Assembly: GCF_001426705.1 (NCBI RefSeq)
Contig: NZ_LMFC01000003.1
Location: 636,841-700,840, forward strand
DNA length: 64,000 bases
Direction: 5' to 3'
Source: Cellulomonas sp. Root485
GTDB taxonomy: Bacteria > Actinomycetota > Actinomycetes > Actinomycetales > Cellulomonadaceae
Below are positions 26,842 through 34,240 of the stretch, piece after piece. The position numbers and the translations under genes are program-made. The notes under the pieces were generated by a model that searched no databases, was not told the DNA's origin, and saw only the letters and a list, made by a program, of their open reading frames with translations. Position 1 is the first letter of the stretch; every line of letters starts with the position of its first letter.

Positions 26842-27180
26842 TCATCTCTTCTGACTGCGCTCGATCGCCTCGGCGATCCGCTTGATCCGCTGCAGGCGCG
26901 CGTCCCACGCCGCCCCGACGTCGGCCAGCTGCGCCACCGCGCGGGCGAGCTGGGCCTCGTCCACCCGGTATCGCCGCTCGCGCCCGGCGGGCGTGACGTG
27001 CACCAGACCGACCCGGTCCAGCACCACCAGGTGCTTGGCGACGGCCTGGCGCGTCACCGGCAGGCTGTCGCTGAGCGTGGTGGCCGTGCCGGCCCCGTCG
27101 GCGAGCAGGAGGTCGAGCATCCGGCGACGCGTCGGGTCCCCGATCGCGGACCAGAGGTCGTCGTCGACGGCGACGCTCAT
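26842..27180 (-). CDS. ArsR-family transcriptional repressor
   Basis: A 112-residue winged-helix repressor. The pattern SAIGDPTRRRMLDLLL, then PVTRQAVAKHLVVLDRVGLV (recognition helix) and GRERRYRV (wing) is that of the ArsR subgroup found beside SRPBCC proteins. It lacks the metal-sensing Cys motif (ELCVCDL), so it is probably not a metal sensor. Its ATG overlaps the upstream SRPBCC stop (ATGA). The two identical-type operators at 27646-27707 flank the operon promoter and are its likely targets. Confidence 0.92.
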   Translation of the reverse strand: MSVAVDDDLWSAIGDPTRRRMLDLLLADGAGTATTLSDSLPVTRQAVAKHLVVLDRVGLVHVTPAGRERRYRVDEAQLARAVAQLADVGAAWDARLQRIKRIAEAIERSQKR

Positions 27181-27632
27181 GGCGTCGACACCAGCCCGGC
27201 CGCGTACTGGGCGATGGCCGGCACGAACCGGTCCCAGCCCTCGACGTGGTCGGCGTACGCCGCCTCGAGGGTCGCGATCTCCCAGCCCTTCTCCCGGAAC
27301 CCGGTCTCCGTCATCCGGAGCAGGGTTCCCGCGCCGGACGGGACGAGCTCGAACGTGACGAGCAGCGAGGGCCCGTCGGTGCCCTCGTCGAAGACCCAGC
27401 GGAACGAGAAGAGTCGCGGCGGGTCGGCCTCCACGACGGTGAGCGGCTCGACGTGCTCGTCGGCGGTACCGAGGCCCCAGCCCACCGACGACGCGACGCC
27501 CGGGGTCGGTGACACGTCCGTCTCCGCGCCGCCCCACCACTCCCGGATGTGCTCGGGACTGCTGACGACCGCGAAGACGACCTCCGGCGACGCGTCCACG
27601 TGGATCTCCCGCTCGATGCTGCCGAACTCCAT
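27177..27632 (-). CDS. SRPBCC (AHSA1-like) domain protein
   Basis: A 151-residue START-fold protein, first gene of the operon. Typical marks are IEREIHVDASPEVVFAVVSSPEHIREWWGG, read as two pieces, and the C-terminal WEIATLEAAYADHVEGW helix. ATG at 27632 with AAGGAG six bases upstream; the 21 extra codons upstream run through the operator. In this kind of operon the ArsR protein represses SRPBCC genes of unknown ligand. It is distantly similar to the second SRPBCC gene of the same operon. Confidence 0.9.
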   Translation of the reverse strand: MEFGSIEREIHVDASPEVVFAVVSSPEHIREWWGGAETDVSPTPGVASSVGWGLGTADEHVEPLTVVEADPPRLFSFRWVFDEGTDGPSLLVTFELVPSGAGTLLRMTETGFREKGWEIATLEAAYADHVEGWDRFVPAIAQYAAGLVSTP

Positions 27633-27645
27633 GAGCTTCTCCTTC

Positions 27646-27707
27646 TGCAACGTTTGGTTGCAGATGACGATAGCCTCCGGATCCAACCGACGCAACCATC
27701 AGTTGCA
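27646..27707 (-). promoter_or_regulatory. ArsR-operon promoter with two matching operators
   Basis: On the minus strand, -35 TTGCGT, a 17-base spacer and -10 TATCGT form a good promoter. It is flanked by two copies of the same inverted repeat, TGCAAC-N5-GTTGCR: 27691-27707 overlaps the -35, and 27646-27662 lies downstream of the -10 and before the SD of the first gene. Centres are 45 bases apart. Autorepression by the operon's ArsR protein is the natural reading. Confidence 0.7.
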
Positions 27708-27722
27708 TATGCTCCGCGGACC

Positions 27723-27786
27723 CGACATGGATGTCGCGACGCACCGGTTTCACGACACCCGTGTCGGGTTCGACGTCCGGGGACGT
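27723..27786 (+). promoter_or_regulatory. Three phased inverted repeats upstream of the ComB-like gene
   Basis: CGACATGGATGTCG (27723-27736), CGACACCCGTGTCG (27753-27766) and ACGTCCGGGGACGT (27773-27786) are each perfect 6+2+6 inverted repeats. Their centres are 30 and 20 bases apart, so they fall on one DNA face. The first two share CGACAY-N2-RTGTCG. They lie 51-114 bases before the start at 27837. The regulator is unknown. Confidence 0.5.
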
Positions 27787-27836
27787 GGGTTGCTGGGACG
27801 TGCCGCGGTCGGTCGGGCCGGTGGCACACTCGGCCG

Positions 27837-28598
27837 GTGACCTCGCCGTTTCCCGACCAGCGCCCGGCCCGGGTCCGGGTCGAGTGGGGGCTGAGCGGGG
27901 CGTTGCAGCTGCTCGGACCGGACGGCTCGTCGAGTCTCGTCGTCGTCGTCGACGTCCTGTCGTTCTCCACCGCTGTGACGGTCGCGTGCGATCAGGGTGT
28001 CGTCGTCCACCCCTACCCGCACCGCGATCGCGCGGGCGCGGAGGCGCTGGCCGCACGACTCGGTGCTGCGCTGGCGCAACCGCGGGGAGACGGGCGGCTC
28101 AGCCTCTCGCCGGCGTCACTCCTCCGCCTGCGCGGCGGTCGGCTGGTCCTGCCGTCTCCGAACGGGGCCACCATCGCGCACGGACTCGCAGGCACGGGCG
28201 CGACGGTCGCCGCCGGCTGTCTCCGCAACGCGTCGGCGGTCGCTCGCACCGCGACCGAGCACCTCGCCGCGGACGCGCGGAACGACGTCGTCCTCGTCCC
28301 GGCGGGCGAGCGGTGGCCCGACGGAGCCCTGCGACCGTGCCTCGAGGACCTGCTCGGCGTCGGCGCGATCGCGGCGGCCCTCCGCGACGACGACCTGTCG
28401 AGCGAGGCACGTGCGGCCACCCGGCTCTGGCTCGCGACGCCCGATCCGGCGGCAACCGTCCGGGACGCGACGAGCGGTCGCGAGCTCACGGCGGCCGGCT
28501 GGTCCGACGACGTCACGATCGCGACCGACCTCGACGCGACGGGCACGGTCGCACGGCTGGTCGACCACGGCGAAGGCCCGGCGTTCACGACCACCTGA
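27837..28598 (+). CDS. ComB-like 2-phosphosulfolactate phosphatase family protein
   Basis: A 253-residue protein of the ComB family. Marks are VVVVDVLSFSTAVTVAC near residue 40, LPSPNGATIAHG near 100 and a Gly/Ala-rich CLRNASAVA segment. In archaea ComB dephosphorylates 2-phosphosulfolactate in coenzyme M synthesis. Bacteria such as this lack that pathway, so the real substrate is uncertain. GTG start at 27837, no ribosome-binding site; a weak CACACT -10 at 27825-27830 would give a leaderless mRNA. Monocistronic, followed by hairpin repeats. Confidence 0.85.
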   Translation: MTSPFPDQRPARVRVEWGLSGALQLLGPDGSSSLVVVVDVLSFSTAVTVACDQGVVVHPYPHRDRAGAEALAARLGAALAQPRGDGRLSLSPASLLRLRGGRLVLPSPNGATIAHGLAGTGATVAAGCLRNASAVARTATEHLAADARNDVVLVPAGERWPDGALRPCLEDLLGVGAIAAALRDDDLSSEARAATRLWLATPDPAATVRDATSGRELTAAGWSDDVTIATDLDATGTVARLVDHGEGPAFTTT

Positions 28599-28629
28599 CC
28601 CCCGACGCCGCGCACAGCCCGCCCCGGCG

Positions 28630-28679
28630 ACCAAGCCATGCGTCCCGCCGCGGAGCGCTCGCACGGCGCTCAGGGCTTG
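28630..28679. repeat. Hairpin repeat, copy 1 (decayed)
   Basis: A 50-base unit beginning ACCAAGCCATG and ending GGCTTG. It matches copy 2 at 28702-28751 at 41 of 50 positions, but its own stem is reduced to CAAGCC/GGCTTG plus scattered pairs. It lies in the convergent space between the ComB-like and TspO genes. Confidence 0.65.
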
Positions 28680-28701
28680 CTCGTCAACGCGTGCGAGGCG
28701 G

Positions 28702-28752
28702 ACCAAGCCATGGGTGCCGCGGCGGAGGGGCCGCGCGGCACTCATGGCTTGG
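28702..28752. terminator. Hairpin repeat, copy 2 (near-perfect stem, bidirectional terminator)
   Basis: CCAAGCCATGGGTGCCGCG pairs with CGCGGCACTCATGGCTTGG: 19 bp with one G-T pair and a loop of about 12 bases. It sits between two convergent genes, so it can terminate both. It is the second copy of a 72-base-spaced tandem repeat. Confidence 0.65.
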
Positions 28753-28755
28753 TGG

Positions 28756-29577
28756 TCAGCGGCGGCGGGCCGCGACGCTGGTGATCACCGGTGCCAGCAG
28801 CGCGATCGCCGACGCGACGAACGCGGCCGTCGCGACCGTCGCGTCCACCAGCGGGCCGTTCGTGCGGCCGAGGCCGATCCAGGCCAGGCCCCACGCCATC
28901 GCCAGGCCGACGGGGACGATCACGGACGGGCGGCCCCGGCCGAACACCGCGTAGGCGACCGACAGTGCCGCACCGGCGGCGAGCACGATCACCGACCAGG
29001 CCGTGGCGCCCAAGCCGAGCTCGCCGACGTCGGCGACCGTGAGGAACGCGGCGATGTTCGCGAGCGTCGCCACGCTGACCCAGCCGAGATACAGGCCCAT
29101 GGTCACGTCGGTGATCAGGGAGGTCGCCGTCCCCGTGTGCGCGATGCGCACCAGCCGGACGAACACCACCGCGAGCACGGCGAGCAGCGCGAGGATCACG
29201 ACGACGCTCCCGCCGACCGACCCCGCCTGCACGACCCCGATCCACACCGCGTTGAGCAGCATCGAGGCGAGCACCCACCACGACACCGCGCGCAGGCGCG
29301 GGTCGGCGCCCTGGCGGGGCAGGGCCTGCGCGACCGCGAACACGCCGAGGCCGAGGTAGATCAGCGACCAGATCGAGAAGGCGGGGGTGTCGGGGGCGAG
29401 CGGGGTGGCGGTCGCGGACAGGGCGCCGTCGGCGGCGTCCGCGATGGGCTGGCCCCCGAACGCGCCGGACCCGACGGCGGCGCCGGCGATCGCGACGACC
29501 GCACCGACCAGGACGGTGACCTGGCGGACCCGGTCCCGGGTCGTGGCGGGTGCGTGGGTGTCGAGTGCGGTGTCCAT
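28756..29577 (-). CDS. TspO/MBR-family-like membrane protein
   Basis: A 273-residue membrane protein with about seven hydrophobic segments. The TspO-like core includes PDTPAFSIWSLIYLGLG and WWVLASMLLNAVW, which resemble the W-x-P/IWxxLY features of tryptophan-rich sensory proteins. The extra helices at both ends make it longer than classical TspO (about 160), matching the larger tryptophan-rich sensory group in actinobacteria. These bind porphyrins or related ligands; none is shown here. ATG at 29577; the palindrome at 29596-29609 sits in its 5' region. Ends at the bidirectional hairpin. Confidence 0.78.
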   Translation of the reverse strand: MDTALDTHAPATTRDRVRQVTVLVGAVVAIAGAAVGSGAFGGQPIADAADGALSATATPLAPDTPAFSIWSLIYLGLGVFAVAQALPRQGADPRLRAVSWWVLASMLLNAVWIGVVQAGSVGGSVVVILALLAVLAVVFVRLVRIAHTGTATSLITDVTMGLYLGWVSVATLANIAAFLTVADVGELGLGATAWSVIVLAAGAALSVAYAVFGRGRPSVIVPVGLAMAWGLAWIGLGRTNGPLVDATVATAAFVASAIALLAPVITSVAARRR

Positions 29578-29595
29578 GCGGCCATCGTGCCAACA

Positions 29596-29609
29596 CTCAG
29601 CATGCTGAG
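29596..29609. promoter_or_regulatory. Perfect palindrome CTCAGCATGCTGAG between divergent genes
   Basis: A 14-base perfect palindrome, 19 bases from the TspO start and 42 bases from the phosphotransferase start. Its position in a 73-base divergent gap makes it a good shared operator, of a type used by MarR/PadR proteins. No regulator gene adjoins. Confidence 0.5.
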
Positions 29610-29650
29610 CATCTCGAAAGGAGTTGACCCGTCGGAGAGGCTGGTCCGCG

Positions 29651-30532
29651 ATGACGACCCGTATGCACGACGACGAGCTCGACCTGCCCGTCGAGCTCGT
29701 GGAACGCCTCCTCGCCGACCAGCAGCCGCAGTGGGCCCACCTCCCCGTCAGCCGCCTCGCGTCGAGCGGCACCGACAACGCGATGTTCCGCCTCGGCGAC
29801 GACCTGGTGGTGCGGATGCCCCGCATCCACTGGGCCAGCGACACGGTGGACCACGAGGTCCGGTGGCTCCCGCAGGTCGACGGGCTGCTGCCGGTGACGA
29901 TCCCGCGGGTGCGGGCCGTCGGCACCCCCGCCGCGGGCTACCCGTGGACCTGGTCGGTGCTGACCTGGGTGCCGGGCGACAACCCGGTCCTCGGTAAGCT
30001 GGGGGATGCGGAGAACCTCGCGCGCGACCTCGCATCGCTCGTGCGGGCGATCCGCGCGCTGACCCTGGACGGCGGCAGGGTCAAGGACGGACGGCTGGTC
30101 GACCGCGACGCACAGGTGCGCGACGACATCGTGGCCGTCTCCGACGAGATCGACGCGGACGCGGTGACCGCGATCTGGGAGCAGGCGCTCGCCACCGCCG
30201 AGTGGGACGGCCGGCGCACCTGGGTGCACGGCGACCTCGCGCCGGGCAACCTGCTGCTCACCGACCACCGACTCACGGGCCTGATCGACTTCGCGGGCAT
30301 CGCCACCGGCGACCCGACGCTGGACCTCGGCGTCGCCTGGAATCTGCTGCCGCGACCGGCCCGGGCGGTCTTCCGGGACGAGCTCGACGTCGACGGGACC
30401 ACCTGGACCCGCGCCCGGGCACGCGCGCTCGCCCAGGCGCTGGTCCAGCTGCCGTACTACCGCGACACCAACCCGGTGCTCGCCGCCAATGCGCGGCACG
30501 TGATCCGTGAGGTGACGGCCGAGGCCGGCTGA
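29651..30532 (+). CDS. Aminoglycoside-phosphotransferase-family kinase
   Basis: A 293-residue small-molecule kinase of the APH/choline-kinase fold. The catalytic loop is WVHGDLAPGNLLL and the metal-binding motif LIDFAGIATGDPTLDL. N-terminal lobe residues RMPRIHWASDTVDHEVRWL carry the ATP-contacting Lys/Arg and Glu, read in two pieces. Members phosphorylate aminoglycosides, macrolides, sugars or amino acids, and this one cannot be assigned a drug. ATG at 29651; an ATG four codons later and a TTG nine codons earlier (29624) are alternatives. Confidence 0.88.
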   Translation: MTTRMHDDELDLPVELVERLLADQQPQWAHLPVSRLASSGTDNAMFRLGDDLVVRMPRIHWASDTVDHEVRWLPQVDGLLPVTIPRVRAVGTPAAGYPWTWSVLTWVPGDNPVLGKLGDAENLARDLASLVRAIRALTLDGGRVKDGRLVDRDAQVRDDIVAVSDEIDADAVTAIWEQALATAEWDGRRTWVHGDLAPGNLLLTDHRLTGLIDFAGIATGDPTLDLGVAWNLLPRPARAVFRDELDVDGTTWTRARARALAQALVQLPYYRDTNPVLAANARHVIREVTAEAG

Positions 30533-30817
30533 CGGCAACCGCCGGGACGATTCGACTGGACTACCCACCCGTCGGCGGCGCACCATCGACCCGTTCCTGA
30601 ACGACGCGAGCACGGAGCGCACCACGATGCAGCAGGGAAGCGAGGCGGCCGTCCTGGCCTGCTCAGCCGGGGCCCGGACGCCCGCCCAGCACGCCTGACG
30701 CCGTCCCCGGCGACACCACCGACGGACCGCTGATCCGCCGGTCCTCGGGCGTACCCCGGCGGGTGCTCGCGCCGTCACGACCCCGTGCCGGCTCCCGCCT
30801 CCCCGAGAGCACCGACC
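30533..30817 (+). other. Gene-free gap of 285 bases
   Basis: No convincing gene. A 23-codon frame (30627-30698, ATG CAG CAG ... TGA) has no ribosome-binding site and ordinary composition. No strong hairpin or repeat was seen. It should hold the promoter of the FBP-domain gene. Confidence 0.4.
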
Positions 30818-31312
30818 ATGAACCCCCTGAACGAGAACCAGATCCGCACGTCCTTCGTGAACTGCTCGCGCCGCGAGGCCGCGCAGCTCACCCTCCCCCC
30901 CGACCTGTCCGACCTGCGCTGGGACCGGCTCGACTACCTCGGCTGGGTCGACCGCAAGGCACCCCAGCGCGCGTACGTGGTCCTGCCGGTCGACGACGTC
31001 CTCGTCGGCATCACCCTGCGCTCGCCGGAGGGCGCCGCGTCCCGCCGCCGAGCCGTCTGCGCCTGGTGCGAGGACGTCTACGCCACGGACGACGTCTCGA
31101 TGTACGTCGCCCGCCGCGCGGGCGGTCCCGGCCGCAACGGCGACACCATCGGCACGCTCATCTGCACCACGTTCGAGTGCTCGCACAACGTGCGGCGCAA
31201 GCCGACGATCATCGAGGCCGGTCAGGACCCGGCCGGGCTCGTCCTGCGCCGCATCGACGGGCTGCGCGAGCGGTCCGTGCGGTTCGCACGCGAGGTGCTG
31301 CGCGCCCTGTGA
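30818..31312 (+). CDS. FBP-domain protein (FusB-like EF-G-binding zinc finger)
   Basis: A 164-residue protein. The N-terminal helical part (IRTSFVNCSRREAAQLTLP) precedes the treble-clef zinc finger of the FBP domain, with Cys pairs in CAWCEDVY (about 82-85) and TTFECSHN. FusB-type proteins bind elongation factor G and free it from the ribosome, giving fusidic-acid resistance in staphylococci; the actinobacterial role is unproven. ATG at 30818 just before MNPLNENQIR. A perfect 16-bp hairpin starts 8 bases after the stop. Confidence 0.85.
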   Translation: MNPLNENQIRTSFVNCSRREAAQLTLPPDLSDLRWDRLDYLGWVDRKAPQRAYVVLPVDDVLVGITLRSPEGAASRRRAVCAWCEDVYATDDVSMYVARRAGGPGRNGDTIGTLICTTFECSHNVRRKPTIIEAGQDPAGLVLRRIDGLRERSVRFAREVLRAL

Positions 31313-31319
31313 CTGCTCC

Positions 31320-31357
31320 GTCCGATGGTGCGGCGACGCTCCGCCGCACCATCGGAC
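31320..31357 (+). terminator. Perfect 16-bp hairpin after the FBP-domain gene
   Basis: GTCCGATGGTGCGGCG, loop ACGCTC, then the exact reverse complement. It begins 8 bases after the stop codon. Confidence 0.75.
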
Positions 31358-31482
31358 CGGCTCGGTTGCCAGCGCGAACTATCTCCCACCTGTGACCGTT
31401 CTGTGCTGATCTAGTGGGCGGCCGACAGGGGGTTGGCCCGGCGTGGCCTACAGGCCGCGTCGACGTGTGAGGAGGACACCGC

Positions 31483-33021
31483 ATGGCGGCACGTCGAACT
31501 CTGGTCGCACTAACATCATCGATCGCCATCGTCGCAGCGGGGGCGCTCACGTCCCCGGCGGCGGCGCACGATCGCGGGAGATCCCCGGAGAAGTTCGCCC
31601 AGAAGGTCACCACCCGGGCAGTCCAGGGCCACCTGGCGGCCCTGCAGCGCATCGCCGACGAGAACGGCGGCAACCGCGCCGCCCTGACGTCCGGCTACGA
31701 GGCGAGTGCGCGCTACGTCGAGCGCACCCTGCGCAAGGCCGGCTACACCACCGAACGGGACCCGTTCACGTTCGACCGCGAGATCATCGACACGGCCACC
31801 CTGACGGAGAACTCCCCGGGCTCCGCCGCGTACGAGGTGGACCAGATGGAGTTCTCCCCGAACTCTCCCGTCGGCGGGGTGACGGCCGACCTGGTCGCCC
31901 CCACCGACCCCCTCGGCTGCCTCGCCACCGACTGGTCGGGCGTCGTCGCCACCGGGAAGATCGCCCTCATCAGCCGCGGTTCGTGCGCGTTCGCGATCAA
32001 GGCCGCGAACGCCGAGGCCGCCGGCGCGGTCGGCGTCGTCATCTACAACAACGTCCCTGACGTGCAGCTGTTCGGCACGCTCGGCGCGGAAGGCGTGACC
32101 ATCCCCGTGGCCGGCTTCCGGCAGGCCGACGGCCAGGCGCTCGCCACCGCGCTCGCCGCCGGTGCGGTGAACGTGACGCTCGACCTGACCAGCCACACCG
32201 AGGTGGCCGAGTCGTTCAACGTCATCGCCGAGACCAAGCAGGGCCGGGACGACAACGTCGTCATGCTCGGCGCGCACCTCGACAGCGTCGAGGAGGGACC
32301 CGGCATCAACGACAACGGCACCGGGTCGGCGACGATCCTCGAGGTCGCCGTCCAGCTGGCCAAGTCCCACACCCCGCACCACAACACGGTGCGCTTCGCG
32401 TGGTGGGGCGCCGAGGAGCTGGGGCTCATCGGCTCGACGGCCTACGTGGACGAGCTGGCCACCCAGGAGGGTGAGCTCGACCGCATCGCGACGTACCTGA
32501 ACTACGACATGGTCGGCTCGCCCAACTACATCATCGGCGTGTACGACGCGGACCAGTCGACCTACCCCGCGCCGGTCGACGTCCCCGAGGGCTCCGAGGC
32601 CACCGAGGACGTGCTGACCGACTGGTTCGACTCGATCGGTCAGCCGTGGGTCGACACCGAGTTCTCCGGACGCTCCGACTACCAGGCGTTCATCCTCAAC
32701 GGCGTCCCGGCGTCCGGTCTGTTCACCGGAGCCGACGACGTCAAGACGGACGAGGAGGTCGCCCTCTTCGGCGGCACCGCGGGGATCACGCACGACCCGA
32801 ACTACCACTCGGCCGGTGACAACCTGTCGAACGTCAACGCGACCGCCCTCGGCATCATGACCAAGGCGATCGCAGCGTCCACGTACAGCCTCGCGTGGGA
32901 CACGTCCGCCATCAACGGCATCTCCGGCCCCGGCAAGGGCAAGCCGCACCCGAGCCACGGGCACGGACCCGGCAAGCACCTCGGACCCGAGGACCGCGTC
33001 ATGCTGGAGCGCGCCTCCTGA
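31483..33021 (+). CDS. Secreted M28 aminopeptidase with PA domain
   Basis: A 512-residue exported peptidase. The signal peptide (1 to about 28) ends SPAAAHD. A PA insert (about 130-230, LISRGSCAFAIKAANAEAAG) sits before the M28 catalytic domain. Zinc ligands appear in GAHLDSVEEGPGINDNGTG (His, Asp), GAEELGLIGS (catalytic Glu pair), LNYDMVGS and HSAGDNLSNVN. It cleaves N-terminal residues outside the cell. The C-terminal tail is Gly/Pro/His/Lys-rich. GAGGAGG lies 7-8 bases before the ATG. A 15-bp hairpin follows the stop. Confidence 0.93.
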   Translation: MAARRTLVALTSSIAIVAAGALTSPAAAHDRGRSPEKFAQKVTTRAVQGHLAALQRIADENGGNRAALTSGYEASARYVERTLRKAGYTTERDPFTFDREIIDTATLTENSPGSAAYEVDQMEFSPNSPVGGVTADLVAPTDPLGCLATDWSGVVATGKIALISRGSCAFAIKAANAEAAGAVGVVIYNNVPDVQLFGTLGAEGVTIPVAGFRQADGQALATALAAGAVNVTLDLTSHTEVAESFNVIAETKQGRDDNVVMLGAHLDSVEEGPGINDNGTGSATILEVAVQLAKSHTPHHNTVRFAWWGAEELGLIGSTAYVDELATQEGELDRIATYLNYDMVGSPNYIIGVYDADQSTYPAPVDVPEGSEATEDVLTDWFDSIGQPWVDTEFSGRSDYQAFILNGVPASGLFTGADDVKTDEEVALFGGTAGITHDPNYHSAGDNLSNVNATALGIMTKAIAASTYSLAWDTSAINGISGPGKGKPHPSHGHGPGKHLGPEDRVMLERAS

Positions 33022-33028
33022 TGACCGT

Positions 33029-33061
33029 GGGTGGCGCGCACGGGCTCCGTGCGCGCCACCC
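33029..33061 (+). terminator. Perfect 15-bp hairpin after the M28 peptidase
   Basis: GGGTGGCGCGCACGG, loop GCT, then the exact reverse complement, starting 8 bases after the stop. Confidence 0.75.
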
Positions 33062-33073
33062 TGCGGTCACCCC

Positions 33074-33127
33074 TTGACGGCCCCTGAACACCTGCCCTAG
33101 CGTCGACCCGCCGCCGGGCAAGCGCTT
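33074..33127 (+). promoter_or_regulatory. Pectinesterase promoter with LacI-type operator
   Basis: -35 TTGACG (33074-33079), an 18-base spacer and -10 TAGCGT (33098-33103), followed by the palindrome AAGCGCTT (33120-33127). AAGCGCTT is the centre of LacI/CcpA-type operators. The operator lies 17 bases after the -10, where a repressor would block elongation. Confidence 0.6.
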
Positions 33128-33143
33128 TCTCGCAGGGGTTGAG

Positions 33144-34232
33144 ATGCACGTACGACGACGTACAAGCCTGTTCCTCATCACGCTCAGCGTGCTCGGTGTC
33201 GCGCTCAGCGGCGTCGCCGGCGCAGCGTCCGCGCACGCCGGGCCCGGTCACGACCGACCCGATGCGGTCGTCTCCGCCGACGGTCGCGGCGACTTCACCA
33301 GCGTCCAGGCGGCCATCGACGCCGCCCCCGCGGGCGCCACCGAGGCGTGGGTCATCGCGGTGCGACCCGGCGAGTACCGGGAGCTGGTCAAGGTCCCCGC
33401 GACCAAGCCGTTCCTCACGATCGTCGGCACGGGTCACCGCGCCCAGGACGTCGTGATCGCCTACGACAACGCCAACGGCACCCCCAAGCCCGACGGCTCC
33501 GGCCCCTACGGCACGTCGGGCAGCGCCAGCGTGACGCTCGACGGCGCCGACTTCACCGCCCGGAACCTGACGTTCGCCAACCTGTTCGACGAGGCCGCGC
33601 ACCCGGAGATCACCAACCGCCAGGCAGTCGCCGTCCTCACGCGCGCCGACCGGCTCGTGTTCGACGGCGTCCGGTTCCTCGGCAACCAGGACACTCTCTA
33701 CGTGAACAGCTCGTCGGCGGCCGTCGTCGCCCGCGCGTACTTCCGCGACTGCTACGTCGAGGGCGACGTGGACTTCATCTTCGGCCGCGCGACCGCCGTG
33801 TTCGAGGGCGGCGAGGTCCGCTCGCTGACCCGCGGATCGGCCACGAACAACGGGTACGTCACCGCGCCGAGCACCATGATCGACAACCCGTACGGCTTCC
33901 TGTTCACGCGCGTCCGCTTCACCAGCGACGCCCCCGCCGGCACCGTCTTCCTCGGCCGGCCATGGCACCCGAGCAACGACCCGAACGCGATCGGCCAGCT
34001 GCTCGTGCGGGACTCCTGGATCGGGGACCACATCGGGGCGGTCGCCTGGAGCGACTTCTCCGGCGGCTGGTCCTGGCGGGACGCCCGCTTCGCCGAGCAC
34101 CACAACCGCGGACCCGGCGCCCTGGTCACCGCCGACCGGCCGCAGCTGACCCCGGCGGAGGCGAAGGCGTTCACCGTCCAGGCGTACCTCTCGGGCACGG
34201 ACGGCTGGTCACCTCAGGCGCGTCGCCGCTGA
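33144..34232 (+). CDS. Secreted pectinesterase (CE8)
   Basis: A 362-residue exported enzyme that demethylates pectin. The signal peptide runs to about residue 31 (AASAHA). The parallel beta-helix carries all CE8 signatures in order: Gln in NRQAVAVLT, GNQDTLY with the acid/base Asp, YVEGDVDFIFGRATAVFEG (nucleophile Asp, read in two pieces) and LGRPWHP with the Arg/Trp pair. AGGGG lies before the ATG at 33144. It is the clearest plant-polymer gene here and carries a LacI-type operator. It ends eight bases from a convergent methyltransferase. Confidence 0.94.
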   Translation: MHVRRRTSLFLITLSVLGVALSGVAGAASAHAGPGHDRPDAVVSADGRGDFTSVQAAIDAAPAGATEAWVIAVRPGEYRELVKVPATKPFLTIVGTGHRAQDVVIAYDNANGTPKPDGSGPYGTSGSASVTLDGADFTARNLTFANLFDEAAHPEITNRQAVAVLTRADRLVFDGVRFLGNQDTLYVNSSSAAVVARAYFRDCYVEGDVDFIFGRATAVFEGGEVRSLTRGSATNNGYVTAPSTMIDNPYGFLFTRVRFTSDAPAGTVFLGRPWHPSNDPNAIGQLLVRDSWIGDHIGAVAWSDFSGGWSWRDARFAEHHNRGPGALVTADRPQLTPAEAKAFTVQAYLSGTDGWSPQARRR

Positions 34233-34240
34233 TCGGCCGC

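Noticed and set aside
30627-30698. 23-codon ORF as a small gene
   Set aside because: No ribosome-binding site, ordinary composition, no context.
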